A stretch of DNA of 64,000 nt from Syntrophus sp. PtaU1.Bin005 (GCA_002067745.1 MVRU01000003.1:30222-94221), one strand, 5' to 3'. Shown: positions 11,113-20,679, counted from the first letter of the stretch. A program made the numbers and translations. Notes: a model not told the origin generated them from the letters alone.

Positions 11113-12300
11113 CTAGCGTCCTCCGGATTCCATCATCGTTTCCGCAAAGCCCGGCAGGGCGTTGCGGATCGTGGCATCATCAACACAATAGGCGATGCGG
11201 AAATAGCCCGGCCCCCCGAATCCGACCCCGGGCGTTGTGAGAATTCCGCGCTTTTGAAGTGCGCGGACATACGCCACATCGTCGTCCACAGGCGATCGGA
11301 CAAAGAGATAGAAAGTGCCCTCCGGCTTGGCAAAGGAGTACCCGCAAGATCTTAATCCCTCGCAGAGCAGATCCCTCTTCCGCTGATACTCGCCAACGTT
11401 GACCTGCACCCCCTGAATCCGTGAGATAACCCGCTGCATCAGGGCCGGGGCATTGATAAACCCCAGAATCCGGTTGCAGAAGATCATTCCGCCAAGGACA
11501 TCCTTCAATTCGGCAAGCTCCGGATGAAGGGCGAGGTACCCGATGCGCTCACCCGGCACCGACAGGCATTTGGAATAGGAATAGGCAATGATGCTGTTCC
11601 TGCAGAACTCCATGATGCTGGGAAGCTCGACGCCGTCGTAGACGATTTCGTTATAGGGCTCATCGGAAACCAGATAGACGGCCCGGTTGTAGAGCCTCTC
11701 CTTTTCCTCGAGAATGGCGGCGAGTCCGCGGATGGTTTCCGCGTCATAGACCCGTCCCGTGGGGTTGTTCGGCGAATTGATCAGCACGGCCCTGGTTCTC
11801 TCAGTAAAGGCCGATCGAATCGCCTCCAGGTCCAGGCCGAAATCCTCCTTCGTGGGGACCAGGCGGGCGACTCCCCCGGCATTGTCCACATAAAACCCGT
11901 ATTCGACAAAATACGGCGTCGGGATAATGACTTCGTCTCCCGGATCGAGAATCGTTTTCATGGTCACATTCAATGCGCCCGCCGCGCCGCAGGTCATGAT
12001 GATGTGCTCAAAGGTGAGGGGCACCTTGAATTTACGGCCCAGATAGCCGGCGATCGCCTCACGCGTTTCAGGGTAGCCGGCGTTCGGCATGTACCCATGC
12101 TGGCCGGGAAGAGTCTGGCCGGCCACGTCCCTCAAGGCGGAATCAAACTCGGTCGGTGGCGGCACGTTGGGATTCCCGAGACTGAAATCGAACACGTTCT
12201 CAGGCCCAAGTTTCTGTCTAAGAAGCAGACCCTCCTCAAACATCTTTCGAATCCAAGATGAACGCGAAAGCATTCCCTGAATCTTCTTCGAAACCGGCAT
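11113..12300 (-). CDS. Class I/II pyridoxal-phosphate aminotransferase (AspC-like)
   Basis: 395 aa from the ATG giving MPVSKKIQ, which has GGAGG nine bases upstream; an upstream extension to 12381 lacks support. The PLP lysine lies in SYSKCLSVPGERIGY, with NSPNNPTGRVY and SDEPYNEIVYDG as the other fold-type I signatures. The C terminus (TPGVGFGGPGYFRIAYC) fits the aspartate aminotransferase-like subgroup often annotated only as PLP-dependent aminotransferase. It is a single gene convergent with acyP. The amino-acid substrate is not determinable from sequence. Confidence 0.88.
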   Translation of the reverse strand: MPVSKKIQGMLSRSSWIRKMFEEGLLLRQKLGPENVFDFSLGNPNVPPPTEFDSALRDVAGQTLPGQHGYMPNAGYPETREAIAGYLGRKFKVPLTFEHIIMTCGAAGALNVTMKTILDPGDEVIIPTPYFVEYGFYVDNAGGVARLVPTKEDFGLDLEAIRSAFTERTRAVLINSPNNPTGRVYDAETIRGLAAILEEKERLYNRAVYLVSDEPYNEIVYDGVELPSIMEFCRNSIIAYSYSKCLSVPGERIGYLALHPELAELKDVLGGMIFCNRILGFINAPALMQRVISRIQGVQVNVGEYQRKRDLLCEGLRSCGYSFAKPEGTFYLFVRSPVDDDVAYVRALQKRGILTTPGVGFGGPGYFRIAYCVDDATIRNALPGFAETMMESGGR

Positions 12301-12441
12301 ATCCCCTTCCCTCCCAAGGCTCTCAGCGATAATTTGTATTTTGAGGAAACATATCTCTACGGCTGACGATGTAGTTAACACAGCCCCTGGATGTCGTCAA
12401 CAGGACATTCATCGGCCTCCCGAAGGATTGGCCGGATTGTC

Positions 12442-12471
12442 TTGACAAAGGGACAACAGGTTATTTATAGA
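12442..12471 (+). promoter_or_regulatory. Promoter of the FmdB-like gene
   Basis: TTGACA (12442-12447), an 18-bp spacer and TATAGA (12466-12471). It is oriented towards the zinc-ribbon gene starting at 12557. Confidence 0.55.
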
Positions 12472-12556
12472 ATTGAGAAGCATTTTCAGGCGGCCTTTGC
12501 GCGGGACGGTGGTGGAAATCCTGACCCGTGTCTTTTTTGTTTCCGGAGGAATTTTT

Positions 12557-12760
12557 ATGCCGATTTATGAATTTCGCTGCAAATCTTGCGGGAAGGACTT
12601 TGAAGTCCTCTTTTTCTCCATTTCAGAAAAACGGGAAGTCCTTTGTCCGGACTGCAACTCGGACGAGGTTGAAAAACTCATGTCCGTCTTCGGAGGAACT
12701 TCCGGGAGCACCTCCTCCTCCAGCTGCTCCACATGCTCCTCTTCTTCCTGCTCGACGTGA
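12557..12760 (+). CDS. FmdB-type zinc ribbon protein with Ser/Cys-rich tail
   Basis: 67 aa starting at MPIYEFRC, preceded by GGAGGA seven bases upstream. It has the CxxC...CxxC zinc ribbon of the FmdB/CxxC_CXXC_SSSS family (CKSC and CPDC) and a tail with repeated serine and cysteine (SSSSCSTCSSSSCST), which the family is named for. Members are thought to be regulators, but their role is not established. The short extension to 12473 in the same frame overlaps the promoter and is rejected. Confidence 0.8.
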   Translation: MPIYEFRCKSCGKDFEVLFFSISEKREVLCPDCNSDEVEKLMSVFGGTSGSTSSSSCSTCSSSSCST

Positions 12761-12930
12761 TCGACCTGACGGATGCGGCAGGCTGCCGCAGCTTCTCGTG
12801 GGCCCTCTTTCAACGGGGGATCATGACCCGGATCTTTTCATCCCCGGGCGGTCTGCCATCGGAGCGCCCGCCTTCATCCAATCGTGTCCGGCAGCCCCTC
12901 AGGGCCGTGATCGCCGGAAATTTCGAGCCC

Positions 12931-14025
12931 ATGAAGAAAATCCTCTTCGTCATCCTTTTTTTTCTTTCGGGATGTTCAATGCCCGTTCAGGAGAACCGTT
13001 CCTGGACGCCATTCTGGAATGAGGATTCAACACTGATGGGATTTAAGGATTCTGAGGATCGCATAAGAATCGCCCCCAGATATGCGCACTTTTCAACGGC
13101 CCGAACATTCGAAAAGATTCTCGCCGTCATGGAGCAGAAAAACGGCGGGTTCGAGACATCCTATCTGACGAAATCCGGAAAAGTCGTCGGACGGGGCAAT
13201 GTCTATATGATCGACAACGGACCGGACTGCGAAAGTGAAGGCTTTATCCGATTCCGGGATCGCACAACGGGCAAGGCGGGTCTCTATGACAGCCAGGGAA
13301 ATGTGGCGATCCCCGCGGAATATGACGATCTTACCAATGTCCGGAATGGACTGGTCGCGGCCCTGAAAGGCGCAGAGAAGAAATACTGGGATGGCGACGA
13401 CATCCGTGGGTGTGGTCACTACAGCTGGGCTGGAGGAAAAGAAATTCTTGTCAATACACATGATCACATCCTGATCGATCCCTTCAACCTTGATCCGCAC
13501 CTGGACTTTTTCTCATTGAGAATCACAGATCATCCTCTCGAGGACCCCAATCAACGAACCTTCCTTGGTGTGGACGGCCGATATTACTCCTTTCTCGACT
13601 ACAAGAAGGAATTTTCTTCATGGCTCAACGATTTGATACGAAACGGCCTTTCCAGAAAGGCGCTCCTGGATTGTTCATACGGAACCATTTATTTCTGGAA
13701 AGAACCGGATGGCTGGACATCTGAAAGGAGCCCCCAATTTGTCGAAAGAAACTTCGAGCTCATCAGGGGCCGACTTTCGGACATTCTTCGTGAAAAGGCC
13801 GATTATTTCATTTCAATGGACGGCCTGAATCCCTTTATTTTTGAAGGGTCTGAATTTGCAGGTTACTTCAACAACTGCGGGGAACCGAAGCCGTGGCGGT
13901 ATCCGGTGATGAGTGTCGTCATCAATCGCAACAGGGAAGGGCATTTCCGGCAGGACCATTTTGATTTCTTAAGGACGGAAAAGGGGTACAAACTGATCAG
14001 CGTGTCGCTGGGAAATGAACAATGA
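12931..14025 (+). CDS. Probable lipoprotein with WG-type repeat
   Basis: 364 aa from MKKILFVILFFLSGC, a short signal peptide ending in a lipobox LSGC with lipidated C15. Residues around 100-150 contain a WG/KWG-like repeat (GKAGLYDSQGNVAIPAEYDDL), a beta-rich motif found in many secreted bacterial proteins. The C-terminal part is not recognised but reads as a folded globular domain. It is likely anchored in the envelope facing the periplasm. The Shine-Dalgarno is weak; the longer frame to 12733 overlaps the upstream gene and has no signal peptide. Function unknown. Confidence 0.7.
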   Translation: MKKILFVILFFLSGCSMPVQENRSWTPFWNEDSTLMGFKDSEDRIRIAPRYAHFSTARTFEKILAVMEQKNGGFETSYLTKSGKVVGRGNVYMIDNGPDCESEGFIRFRDRTTGKAGLYDSQGNVAIPAEYDDLTNVRNGLVAALKGAEKKYWDGDDIRGCGHYSWAGGKEILVNTHDHILIDPFNLDPHLDFFSLRITDHPLEDPNQRTFLGVDGRYYSFLDYKKEFSSWLNDLIRNGLSRKALLDCSYGTIYFWKEPDGWTSERSPQFVERNFELIRGRLSDILREKADYFISMDGLNPFIFEGSEFAGYFNNCGEPKPWRYPVMSVVINRNREGHFRQDHFDFLRTEKGYKLISVSLGNEQ

Positions 14026-14176
14026 CCACGATGCCGGAAAATCGGCACGCCGGAGTCCTTCCCGCCAATCCGGCCCCGTATTCTAACCGATTCCTCTTAA
14101 GGTTCCTGTCCGGGAAAGAACTGGACGTCCCCCTACGTCATTACGCACCGCATTGAGGCGGATCATGATTTTATCG

Positions 14177-14205
14177 TTGCCAAAAGAAATTTTATCCATT
14201 ATAAG
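14177..14205 (+). promoter_or_regulatory. Promoter of adk
   Basis: TTGCCA (14177-14182), a 17-bp spacer and TATAAG (14200-14205), about 50 bases before the adk start. The spacing is ideal. Confidence 0.65.
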
Positions 14206-14256
14206 GGGGCAGTTTTCTGACAAATTGCATTTTCACATGAAAGGAGCTTCAGGGGC

Positions 14257-14931
14257 ATGAATATTCTCATTTTTGGACCCAATGGGAGTGGTAAAGGAAC
14301 GCAGGGCGCGATCGTACAGAAGAAATTTAATGTTCCCCATATTGAAACCGGGGTTATTTTCAGGGAAAACATCTCCAAGGGAACGGACTTGGGAAAAGAG
14401 GCCAAGGCCTATATCGACCGCGGGGATCTGGTTCCAGACAGCATCACCATCCCCATGATCCTCAACCGGATCAAACAGGACGACTGCAAGAGCGGCTGGC
14501 TGCTTGACGGTTTCCCCCGCAACCTGGCCCAGGCCGAAGCCATGTGGGATGCCATGCAGAAGGAAGGAATCAATCTGGACAATGTCATTGAAATCGTTCT
14601 CGACCGGCAGACATCGAAGAACAGGATCATGGGACGAAGGCTCTGCGCCGTTGACAACAACCATCCCAACAACATCTTCATCGACGCCATCAAGCCGGTT
14701 GAAAAAGACGGTAAAATGGTCTGCCGGGTCTGCGGCAGCGACAAGTTGACGACCCGCGCCGACGATCAGGACGAGGAAGCCATCGGCAAACGGCATGACA
14801 TTTATTATGACCCCAAAACGGGCACCCTGGCTGCGGTGAATTTCTTCAAGGAGAGGGTCAAGGTCATCGAAGTTGACGGTCTTCCTGGAGTGAAGGAAGT
14901 ATCCGAGGATCTGCTCAGTAAACTTTCCTGA
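14257..14931 (+). CDS. adk: Adenylate kinase (unusual LID zinc site)
   Basis: 224 aa. Converts ATP + AMP to 2 ADP. The P-loop is GPNGSGKGT (residues 7-15); GFPRN (85-89) is the AMP-binding signature; TRADDQDEEA in the LID matches the usual RxDD motif. The LID carries C130-x2-D133 and C156-x2-C159, so a three-cysteine, one-aspartate zinc site is plausible with the aspartate in the first pair. The AMP-site motif TGVIFRE replaces the usual TGDMLR. It is monocistronic: own promoter upstream and a rho-independent terminator immediately downstream. Confidence 0.9.
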   Translation: MNILIFGPNGSGKGTQGAIVQKKFNVPHIETGVIFRENISKGTDLGKEAKAYIDRGDLVPDSITIPMILNRIKQDDCKSGWLLDGFPRNLAQAEAMWDAMQKEGINLDNVIEIVLDRQTSKNRIMGRRLCAVDNNHPNNIFIDAIKPVEKDGKMVCRVCGSDKLTTRADDQDEEAIGKRHDIYYDPKTGTLAAVNFFKERVKVIEVDGLPGVKEVSEDLLSKLS

Positions 14932-14955
14932 GGTTCATCTTCTCTCTTTTTTGCT

Positions 14956-14993
14956 AAAAAAAAGCCTTCCAGATATTCCGGAAGGCTTTTTTA
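14956..14993 (+). terminator. Rho-independent terminator after adk
   Basis: A GC-containing stem (AAAAAAGCCTTCC pairing with GGAAGGCTTTTTT) with a nine-base loop, ending in a T run. It starts about 25 bases after the adk stop. The A run before the stem may let it act in both directions. Confidence 0.9.
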
Positions 14994-15077
14994 TCTGAAG
15001 CCGGCGCAAAAGGCTATCGGACAGGATTGTTAAGCGTTATACGTAAATCAACCTTCAAGGACGAATCAGAATTAGAG

Positions 15078-16874
15078 ATGGATTATATACGCAATTTCAG
15101 CATCATAGCCCATATCGATCACGGAAAGTCCACGCTGGCAGACCGTTTGATCCAGTTTACCGGCGTCTCCGACGAACGGACCTTCAAGGACCAGATGCTC
15201 GACAATATGGACATAGAACGGGAACGGGGAATCACGATCAAGAGCCAGGCCATTACCCTCCCCTATAAGGCAAGGGACGGCAGAACCTACAGCCTGAACC
15301 TCATTGATACGCCGGGGCATGTGGATTTTTCCTACGAGGTTTCCCGTGCCCTGGCCTCCTGCGAAGGCGTCCTGCTGCTTATTGACGCGGCCCAGGGGGT
15401 TCAGGCTCAGACGGTGGCCAATCTCTATCTTGCCATGGAACACGATCTGGAAATCATCCCGGTAATCAACAAGATCGATCTGCCCTCGGCCGATGTGGAG
15501 CGGGTGATCGAGCAGATTGACGATGAACTCGGGCTGGATTCCGAAGGGCATCTGAAATGTTCCGCCAAGGCGGGAACCGGCATTGAGGAAATCCTGGAAG
15601 CCATCGTTCATCGCATTCCGCCGCCGAAAGGAAATCCTGAAGCCCCCTTGGCGGCTTTGATCTTCGATGCCCATTACGATGCCTTCCGCGGGACGATCAT
15701 CCACTGCCGGATCATGGACGGCACGGTGAAAAGCGGCGACACCATCCGCTTTATGTCCAACTCGGCCACCTATCGGGTGGAGGAAACGGGTCATTTCCTG
15801 CTTCAGAGAGAAAAACGACAGGCCCTGTGCGCCGGTGAAGTGGGATACATCATTGCCGGGGTCAAGACCGTCTCCGATGTTCGCACGGGGGACACGATTA
15901 CCCTGGATGAAAATCCCTGCTCCCATCCTCTTCCGGGTTTCCGCGAGGTCAAGCCGGTGGTTTTCGCCTCCATCTATCCCATTGCCTCCGACGACTATGA
16001 AGATCTCAAGACCGCCCTGGAAAAATACCAGCTGAACGACGCCTCATTCATCTACACGAAGGATTCTTCCGCCGCTCTTGGGCAGGGATTCCGCTGCGGG
16101 TTCCTCGGCCTTCTTCATCTCGAAGTGGTCCAGGAAAGGCTGGAACGGGAATACGACCAGTCGATCATTCTTTCCGTCCCCAGTGTCCGCTATCGATTTA
16201 CCCTGAAGGACGGGTCCGTCTTCTATGTAGACAATCCGGCCCACTATCCGGGAAGCTCTTCCATCGAGCTGTCCGAAGAACCCTATATCCGCGCCACCTT
16301 GATGCTGCCGGAACGGTACCTCGGTGCGGTGATGAAATTATGCATGGAAAAACGGGGGACGAACTCGACGCTGAACTATCCAAGCCCCGGCCGGGTCGAA
16401 CTGATTTACGAACTGCCTCTTGCCGAGGTGATCTACGATTTTTATGACCGCTTCAAATCCGTTACCCAGGGATACGGCTCCTTCGACTATGAAGTGATCG
16501 ACTACCGGGAAGGCCAACTGGTCCTGCTGGATATCCTGGTCAACGGGGAACGGGTGGATGCCCTGTCGCAGATTGTCCACCGGGACCGCGCCCGCGCCCG
16601 CGGTCTGCAGGCCTGCGAACGGCTCAGGGAGGAGATCCCGCGCCAGATGTTCAAGATCGCCATCCAGGGGGCCATCGGGGGGGAAATCATTTCCCGGACC
16701 ACCATCTCAGCTTTTCGCAAGGACGTCATCGCCAAATGTTACGGGGGAGATATCTCCCGGAAGCGCAAGCTTCTGGAAAAGCAGAAAAAAGGCAAGAAGC
16801 GCATGAAGATGATCGGACAGGTCAGCATTCCCCAGAGCGCCTTTCTCTCCGTATTGAAGTCGGACGCCGACTGA
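15078..16874 (+). CDS. lepA: Elongation factor 4 (LepA)
   Basis: 598 aa from MDYIRNFSIIAHIDHGKST, the family's normal start; a TTG extension to 15027 adds 17 non-conserved residues. G1 is AHIDHGKST, G3 is DTPGHVDF and G4 is NKID. The LepA-specific C-terminal domain is present, ending in KQKKGKKRMKMIGQVSIPQSAFLSVLK. This ribosomal GTPase affects elongation and initiation under stress. It is followed at 26 bp by hemW, a widespread lepA/hemW adjacency. Confidence 0.97.
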   Translation: MDYIRNFSIIAHIDHGKSTLADRLIQFTGVSDERTFKDQMLDNMDIERERGITIKSQAITLPYKARDGRTYSLNLIDTPGHVDFSYEVSRALASCEGVLLLIDAAQGVQAQTVANLYLAMEHDLEIIPVINKIDLPSADVERVIEQIDDELGLDSEGHLKCSAKAGTGIEEILEAIVHRIPPPKGNPEAPLAALIFDAHYDAFRGTIIHCRIMDGTVKSGDTIRFMSNSATYRVEETGHFLLQREKRQALCAGEVGYIIAGVKTVSDVRTGDTITLDENPCSHPLPGFREVKPVVFASIYPIASDDYEDLKTALEKYQLNDASFIYTKDSSAALGQGFRCGFLGLLHLEVVQERLEREYDQSIILSVPSVRYRFTLKDGSVFYVDNPAHYPGSSSIELSEEPYIRATLMLPERYLGAVMKLCMEKRGTNSTLNYPSPGRVELIYELPLAEVIYDFYDRFKSVTQGYGSFDYEVIDYREGQLVLLDILVNGERVDALSQIVHRDRARARGLQACERLREEIPRQMFKIAIQGAIGGEIISRTTISAFRKDVIAKCYGGDISRKRKLLEKQKKGKKRMKMIGQVSIPQSAFLSVLKSDAD

Positions 16875-16900
16875 GAGCCCATCAGGAAGGTAAACGCACC

Positions 16901-18103
16901 ATGCAGAAACGGGTCCTGAGATCGCCGCCGGTGCAGGCTGGGAAAATCAAGGAGGGAAATGCCCATCGCGGACGCACAGAGGAGCAGCGCCCCGGCCTTT
17001 ATCTGCACATCCCCTTCTGCACAGCCAAGTGCCGTTACTGCAACTTCTTTTCCGTCACGAAGGTCTCCGAGATCCCCCGCTTCCTGAAGGCGCTGTTCAA
17101 AGAAGCCCTCCTCCAGGGGGGGGGGATCGGCTCCTTCGACACCCTTTATATCGGCGGCGGCACCCCCTCCCTTCTTGCCCCCTTCCAGCTGTCCGAACTT
17201 TTTTCCCATCTGCGGAAGACCTATGACATCTGTGAAGACGCCGAAGTGACCATGGAAGTCAATCCAGCGGATGTGGGGTTGCCTGTGCTCGCGCAGATGC
17301 GCGCCCTGGGAATCAACCGACTGAACATCGGGGTGCAGTCCTTCGACGATACCCTTCTTGCCTTCCTCGGACGAAGGCACGACGGCAACCAGGCGATTCA
17401 GTCCATCATGGCGGCCCGGCAGGCCGGGTTCGATCATGTCGGCATCGACCTGATCTATGGAATACCGGGACAGACGCGTCAGGCCTGGAAGAAGGCTTTG
17501 GAGTATGCGGCATCCCTGAACATTCCCCATCTTTCCTGCTACCAGCTCACCCTGGAGCAGGACACGCCCCTCGGCAAAAGCTGCGCTCAGGGCCTGTTCA
17601 AAATTCCCGATGACGATGAACTCTTTGAATTTTTCATGGACACCTCCGAATTTCTCGAATCATCGGGATACACCCACTATGAGGTTTCCAACTTCGCCCT
17701 CGGTGAGTCCTTCGTTTCCCGCCATAATTCAAAATACTGGCGGCACATCCCCTATCTCGGGCTGGGCCCGGCGGCCCACTCCTTTGACGGGTGTAAACGT
17801 TGGGAAAATGTCCGCTCCCTGGAATGCTACCTCCAGCGACTGGAGAGAGGCGAGCTTCCCGTTGAAAGCTGCGAGGAGCTGACGAACGAGGAGCTGCAGC
17901 TTGAGACCCTTTTTCTGGGCTTTCGAACCAAGGCGGGCATCGACCTTGGAGCCTTTTCCGAGAGGTTCGGGGTTGATCTTCGGGCGAGCAAAAAAGATTT
18001 TTTGAAGCCGCTTCTTTCTGCGGGTCATCTTCGAATCGCCGATGGCCGGCTGCAGCCGACTCGGACAGGCATGGCCCTGGCCGATGCCCTTGCACTGCTT
18101 TAA
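16901..18103 (+). CDS. hemW: Radical SAM heme chaperone HemW-like protein
   Basis: 400 aa from the ATG at 16901, which has AGGAAGG ten bases upstream; the longer frame overlaps lepA in another frame. The 4Fe-4S motif is CTAKCRYC and the signature IGGGTPSLL follows. HemW-typical features are LNIGVQSFDD, GRRHDGNQA and HNSKYWRHIPYLGLGPAAHS. Relatives bind heme and deliver it to respiratory proteins, and are often misnamed coproporphyrinogen oxidase HemN. An N-terminal extension of about 30 residues before GLYLHIPFC is longer than usual. Confidence 0.9.
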   Translation: MQKRVLRSPPVQAGKIKEGNAHRGRTEEQRPGLYLHIPFCTAKCRYCNFFSVTKVSEIPRFLKALFKEALLQGGGIGSFDTLYIGGGTPSLLAPFQLSELFSHLRKTYDICEDAEVTMEVNPADVGLPVLAQMRALGINRLNIGVQSFDDTLLAFLGRRHDGNQAIQSIMAARQAGFDHVGIDLIYGIPGQTRQAWKKALEYAASLNIPHLSCYQLTLEQDTPLGKSCAQGLFKIPDDDELFEFFMDTSEFLESSGYTHYEVSNFALGESFVSRHNSKYWRHIPYLGLGPAAHSFDGCKRWENVRSLECYLQRLERGELPVESCEELTNEELQLETLFLGFRTKAGIDLGAFSERFGVDLRASKKDFLKPLLSAGHLRIADGRLQPTRTGMALADALALL

Positions 18104-18135
18104 ACGATACCCCTACCCTGAAAGGCGGGGGGCCT

Positions 18136-19029
18136 TCATGCGGACACCGAAGAATCGGCAATGCGAAACGGTTTCCTGCCGCTCTTCTTGGCGGTATGCA
18201 TGGCCTCTTCAGCCCGCTTGATCAGTGCCTCCATTTCGGCGCCGTCATCCGGATACAGGGAGATCCCGATACTGGCGCCTCCGACGATGGTCCTGTTCCT
18301 CTTGAAAAGGATTGGCTGGGAGATGAGGGCATGGACTCGCTCAACAATCTTCTCCGCATTCCCGAGGTCATGAATCCCCGAAGCAATAATGAGAAATTCG
18401 TCCCCCCCGACGCGGGCCACCGTATCGCTTTCGCGAACACAGGCAAGGAGCCTCTGCCCCGTTCTGATCAGGATGTAATCTCCCGCTTCATGGCCGAGGC
18501 TCTCGTTGATGGCCTTGAATCCATCAAGATCTAAAAACATCACCGCAACGGCTGTTTTATTCCGCCGAGCCAGGCTGATGGCCATTCCAAGACGATCCCT
18601 GGCCAGCAGGAGTGTCGGAAGATCCGTCAAGGCATCATGGGTCGCCAGGTGCGCTATCTCTTCCTCCGCCCGTTTCCGCTCGATGACCAGCCCCAGGTAA
18701 TTGGCCGCGATATCGAGCATCTTGACTTCTTCCTGCAGAAAAGGAGCATCGCCGTCTTCCGGGGGTTCCTGCCGGTAATTCACCTCGATGATCCCCGATA
18801 CGTTGTCCTTCACCTTGATGTCAGCTTCCAGGCGCCATTTGCTCTCCTGATAATCCGCCGTCTCGTAAGGATGACCCTCAAGGAGAATTCGCGCACAGGC
18901 CATGGAAGGATACCGCAAAGCGGAAGGCAGGAGTTGAACCGTTTCCTGGAGAATCTCCTCCATGAAAATGCCCGGCGTATCGATCAGGTTACAGATGCCA
19001 TAGATGCAATTCAATTCTTTTCCAGCCAC
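18136..19029 (-). CDS. GAF-like/GGDEF diguanylate cyclase
   Basis: 297 aa from a GTG start with GGAGG nine bases upstream. Residues 1-115 resemble a GAF-type sensor domain; residues 125-290 are the GGDEF domain with an intact active-site GGDEF (208-212) and DLDGFKAINESLGHEAGD. An RxxD motif (R199-D202) five residues upstream is the inhibitory I-site, so product feedback is expected. It should make cyclic di-GMP in the cytoplasm; no membrane segment is seen. It is convergent with hemW, and 120 bp separate it from the phosphoribosyltransferase upstream. Confidence 0.88.
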   Translation of the reverse strand: MAGKELNCIYGICNLIDTPGIFMEEILQETVQLLPSALRYPSMACARILLEGHPYETADYQESKWRLEADIKVKDNVSGIIEVNYRQEPPEDGDAPFLQEEVKMLDIAANYLGLVIERKRAEEEIAHLATHDALTDLPTLLLARDRLGMAISLARRNKTAVAVMFLDLDGFKAINESLGHEAGDYILIRTGQRLLACVRESDTVARVGGDEFLIIASGIHDLGNAEKIVERVHALISQPILFKRNRTIVGGASIGISLYPDDGAEMEALIKRAEEAMHTAKKSGRKPFRIADSSVSA

Positions 19030-19149
19030 CTGCGGGTTCCTCCTCCATCCAAACGCTGCGGATTGATTCTTCTTCGAAGAATTCTGTCGTCATTCCATCC
19101 CTCATCGGACGGCCTCTTCGGCAGATACGTTTCAACGCCGCTGAAGTGG

Positions 19150-19764
19150 TCATCCGATCATCGAACTAATTTCCCGGAGCGTCTGGATCGGCAGATCGAT
19201 ACGATATTTTTCCTTCATGCTCCGCCTCAGATGCTCCTCATCGCAGATGCCCCCGGCTTTGAGCTTTTTAATGAGCTCCGTCAGATCTTCCCGGGTATGC
19301 CAAGGGAAAATGACCCATCGCCACTTTATGATTTTTCTGAGATAGTAATGGGGAATCACCGTGGAGCAGGTCTTGTGTATCAGGACAGCGGTCCGTATCT
19401 CCCGCGGCTGAAGAGCTTCCAGGTGCTGGAGTGATACCCGGAGGGTGTCGCCGGTGTCCGTCACGTCATCGACCAGCAGGACCTTCATGCCCCGAATCTC
19501 GGCGCAGAGCGGATACTTGACGAAGGCCTTTTCGTTCATGACCGCGGTTCCCCAATGTTCGACCTTTATCGACGCAAGGTCATGAACGAGGAGGCAGTCG
19601 CAGAGAATCCGGGCAGGAACATAGCCGCCTCTGCCGATGGCGACGACGATCTCGGGACAATATCCCGAATCCCTTATGATACGCGAGAGCTTCTGTGAAT
19701 CCTTGATGATCCTACCCCACGAGAGGAGATCGCATCGAAATTTTTCTTCAGCAGGCAACGGCAT
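19150..19764 (-). CDS. Phosphoribosyltransferase, purine-type
   Basis: 204 aa. The start is the ATG giving MPLPAEEKFRC, with GAGGA five bases upstream; the longer TTG frame is rejected. The PRPP-binding signature is VLLVDDVTDTGDTL, and VVAIGRGGYVPAR is the upstream pyrophosphate-loop region. It resembles hypoxanthine/xanthine-guanine or archaeal-type phosphoribosyltransferases, but the base specificity is unclear. A C-terminal helical extension of about 40 residues goes beyond the catalytic fold. It lies between a HAD phosphatase and a GGDEF gene on the same strand. Confidence 0.8.
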   Translation of the reverse strand: MPLPAEEKFRCDLLSWGRIIKDSQKLSRIIRDSGYCPEIVVAIGRGGYVPARILCDCLLVHDLASIKVEHWGTAVMNEKAFVKYPLCAEIRGMKVLLVDDVTDTGDTLRVSLQHLEALQPREIRTAVLIHKTCSTVIPHYYLRKIIKWRWVIFPWHTREDLTELIKKLKAGGICDEEHLRRSMKEKYRIDLPIQTLREISSMIG

Positions 19765-19965
19765 CGTTTTCCTCACCGCCTGTATCCCTTTACTTATCCA
19801 AAGGGAGCAGGTCATTTGCCGGCGCAAATTCTACGGGCGTACCGGAAGAAATATTTTCCCCGTCCAGAGGGACAGTCGGAATGGTGACGGCCTTCTTGGC
19901 CAATCAGGGCGAACCGCTGCCTTCACCGACGAACGAAGGGGGCCTGCCGGGACGGGCCTCCTGAG

Positions 19966-20679
19966 TCACCGACGGCGCCTTGGCGAACTTCCCGCAGCAT
20001 CTTCCGTATCCGCCAGTATTCCGTCAAGGATTTCACCCACATCCCGGAAATTCTCATAGGCGATGCAGGCCTTCCCCCTCTTCCTGCATTTCTCTGAGAG
20101 GATCGGTTTTGCAAAGACCAGGTCGGCCTTCTGGCACGGGCATACATCGGAATAACCGTCGCCTACGTAAATGATCAAATCGTAGGCCTCCCGATGGGCT
20201 TCGAGTATCGTGCTCTTGCAGGTCCCGCAAAGATCGCATCCGTTTCGGGGTGACGGAAACTCGATGGATACGGTGGCATCGTCCCGGAAGACAACCCTGT
20301 TCGAGTAAAATTCTATCTCCTGCAATCCGTGCTTTTGAAGAATGGAGGAAATATAAAAGTCCAGGCCGTCCGAAAGGATCTTCAGATCGATGCCCTTTTC
20401 TCTGCAGGAAGCATAGAAGGACAGAAAATAGGGGTCCAGCTTCTCCTCCCCCAGGGCGTAATCGACCATCTCCCTTTTTGTCCCCTTGAACAGCGGCTGA
20501 ATCTGCAGGTAGGCAAGCCGTGAACCGATGACATTGGTGTAATAGGACCGGTCAATCTCCCGCCATCCCTCGGCAAAGCGGTTCATGATCGTATTGCCCA
20601 TGTCATTGCTGCACGTTGTTCCATCAAAATCACACAAGATCAGGATCCGGTTTCTGTCCATTCCTGAGGCACCGTTCAC
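19966..20679 (-). CDS. HAD-IB phosphatase, MtnX-like
   Basis: 237 aa from GTG with AAGGGAAG just upstream; an internal ATG at 20661 is the alternative. HAD motif I is CDFDGTTCSND, motif II is in LKILSDGLDFYI and motif III/IV is YVGDGYSDVCPCQKAD. The length and the GCDLCGTCK insertion match the MtnX-like subgroup, which includes the methionine-salvage phosphatase, but no other mtn gene is in the window, so the substrate is open. It has a cysteine-rich middle and an arginine-rich C-terminal tail. It is 11 bases after the slipin gene stop, possibly in the same transcript. Confidence 0.75.
   Translation of the reverse strand: MNGASGMDRNRILILCDFDGTTCSNDMGNTIMNRFAEGWREIDRSYYTNVIGSRLAYLQIQPLFKGTKREMVDYALGEEKLDPYFLSFYASCREKGIDLKILSDGLDFYISSILQKHGLQEIEFYSNRVVFRDDATVSIEFPSPRNGCDLCGTCKSTILEAHREAYDLIIYVGDGYSDVCPCQKADLVFAKPILSEKCRKRGKACIAYENFRDVGEILDGILADTEDAAGSSPRRRR

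Noticed and set aside
11524..12261. 245-codon plus-strand open frame
   Set aside because: Shadow of the aminotransferase, which shows intact family motifs on the other strand.
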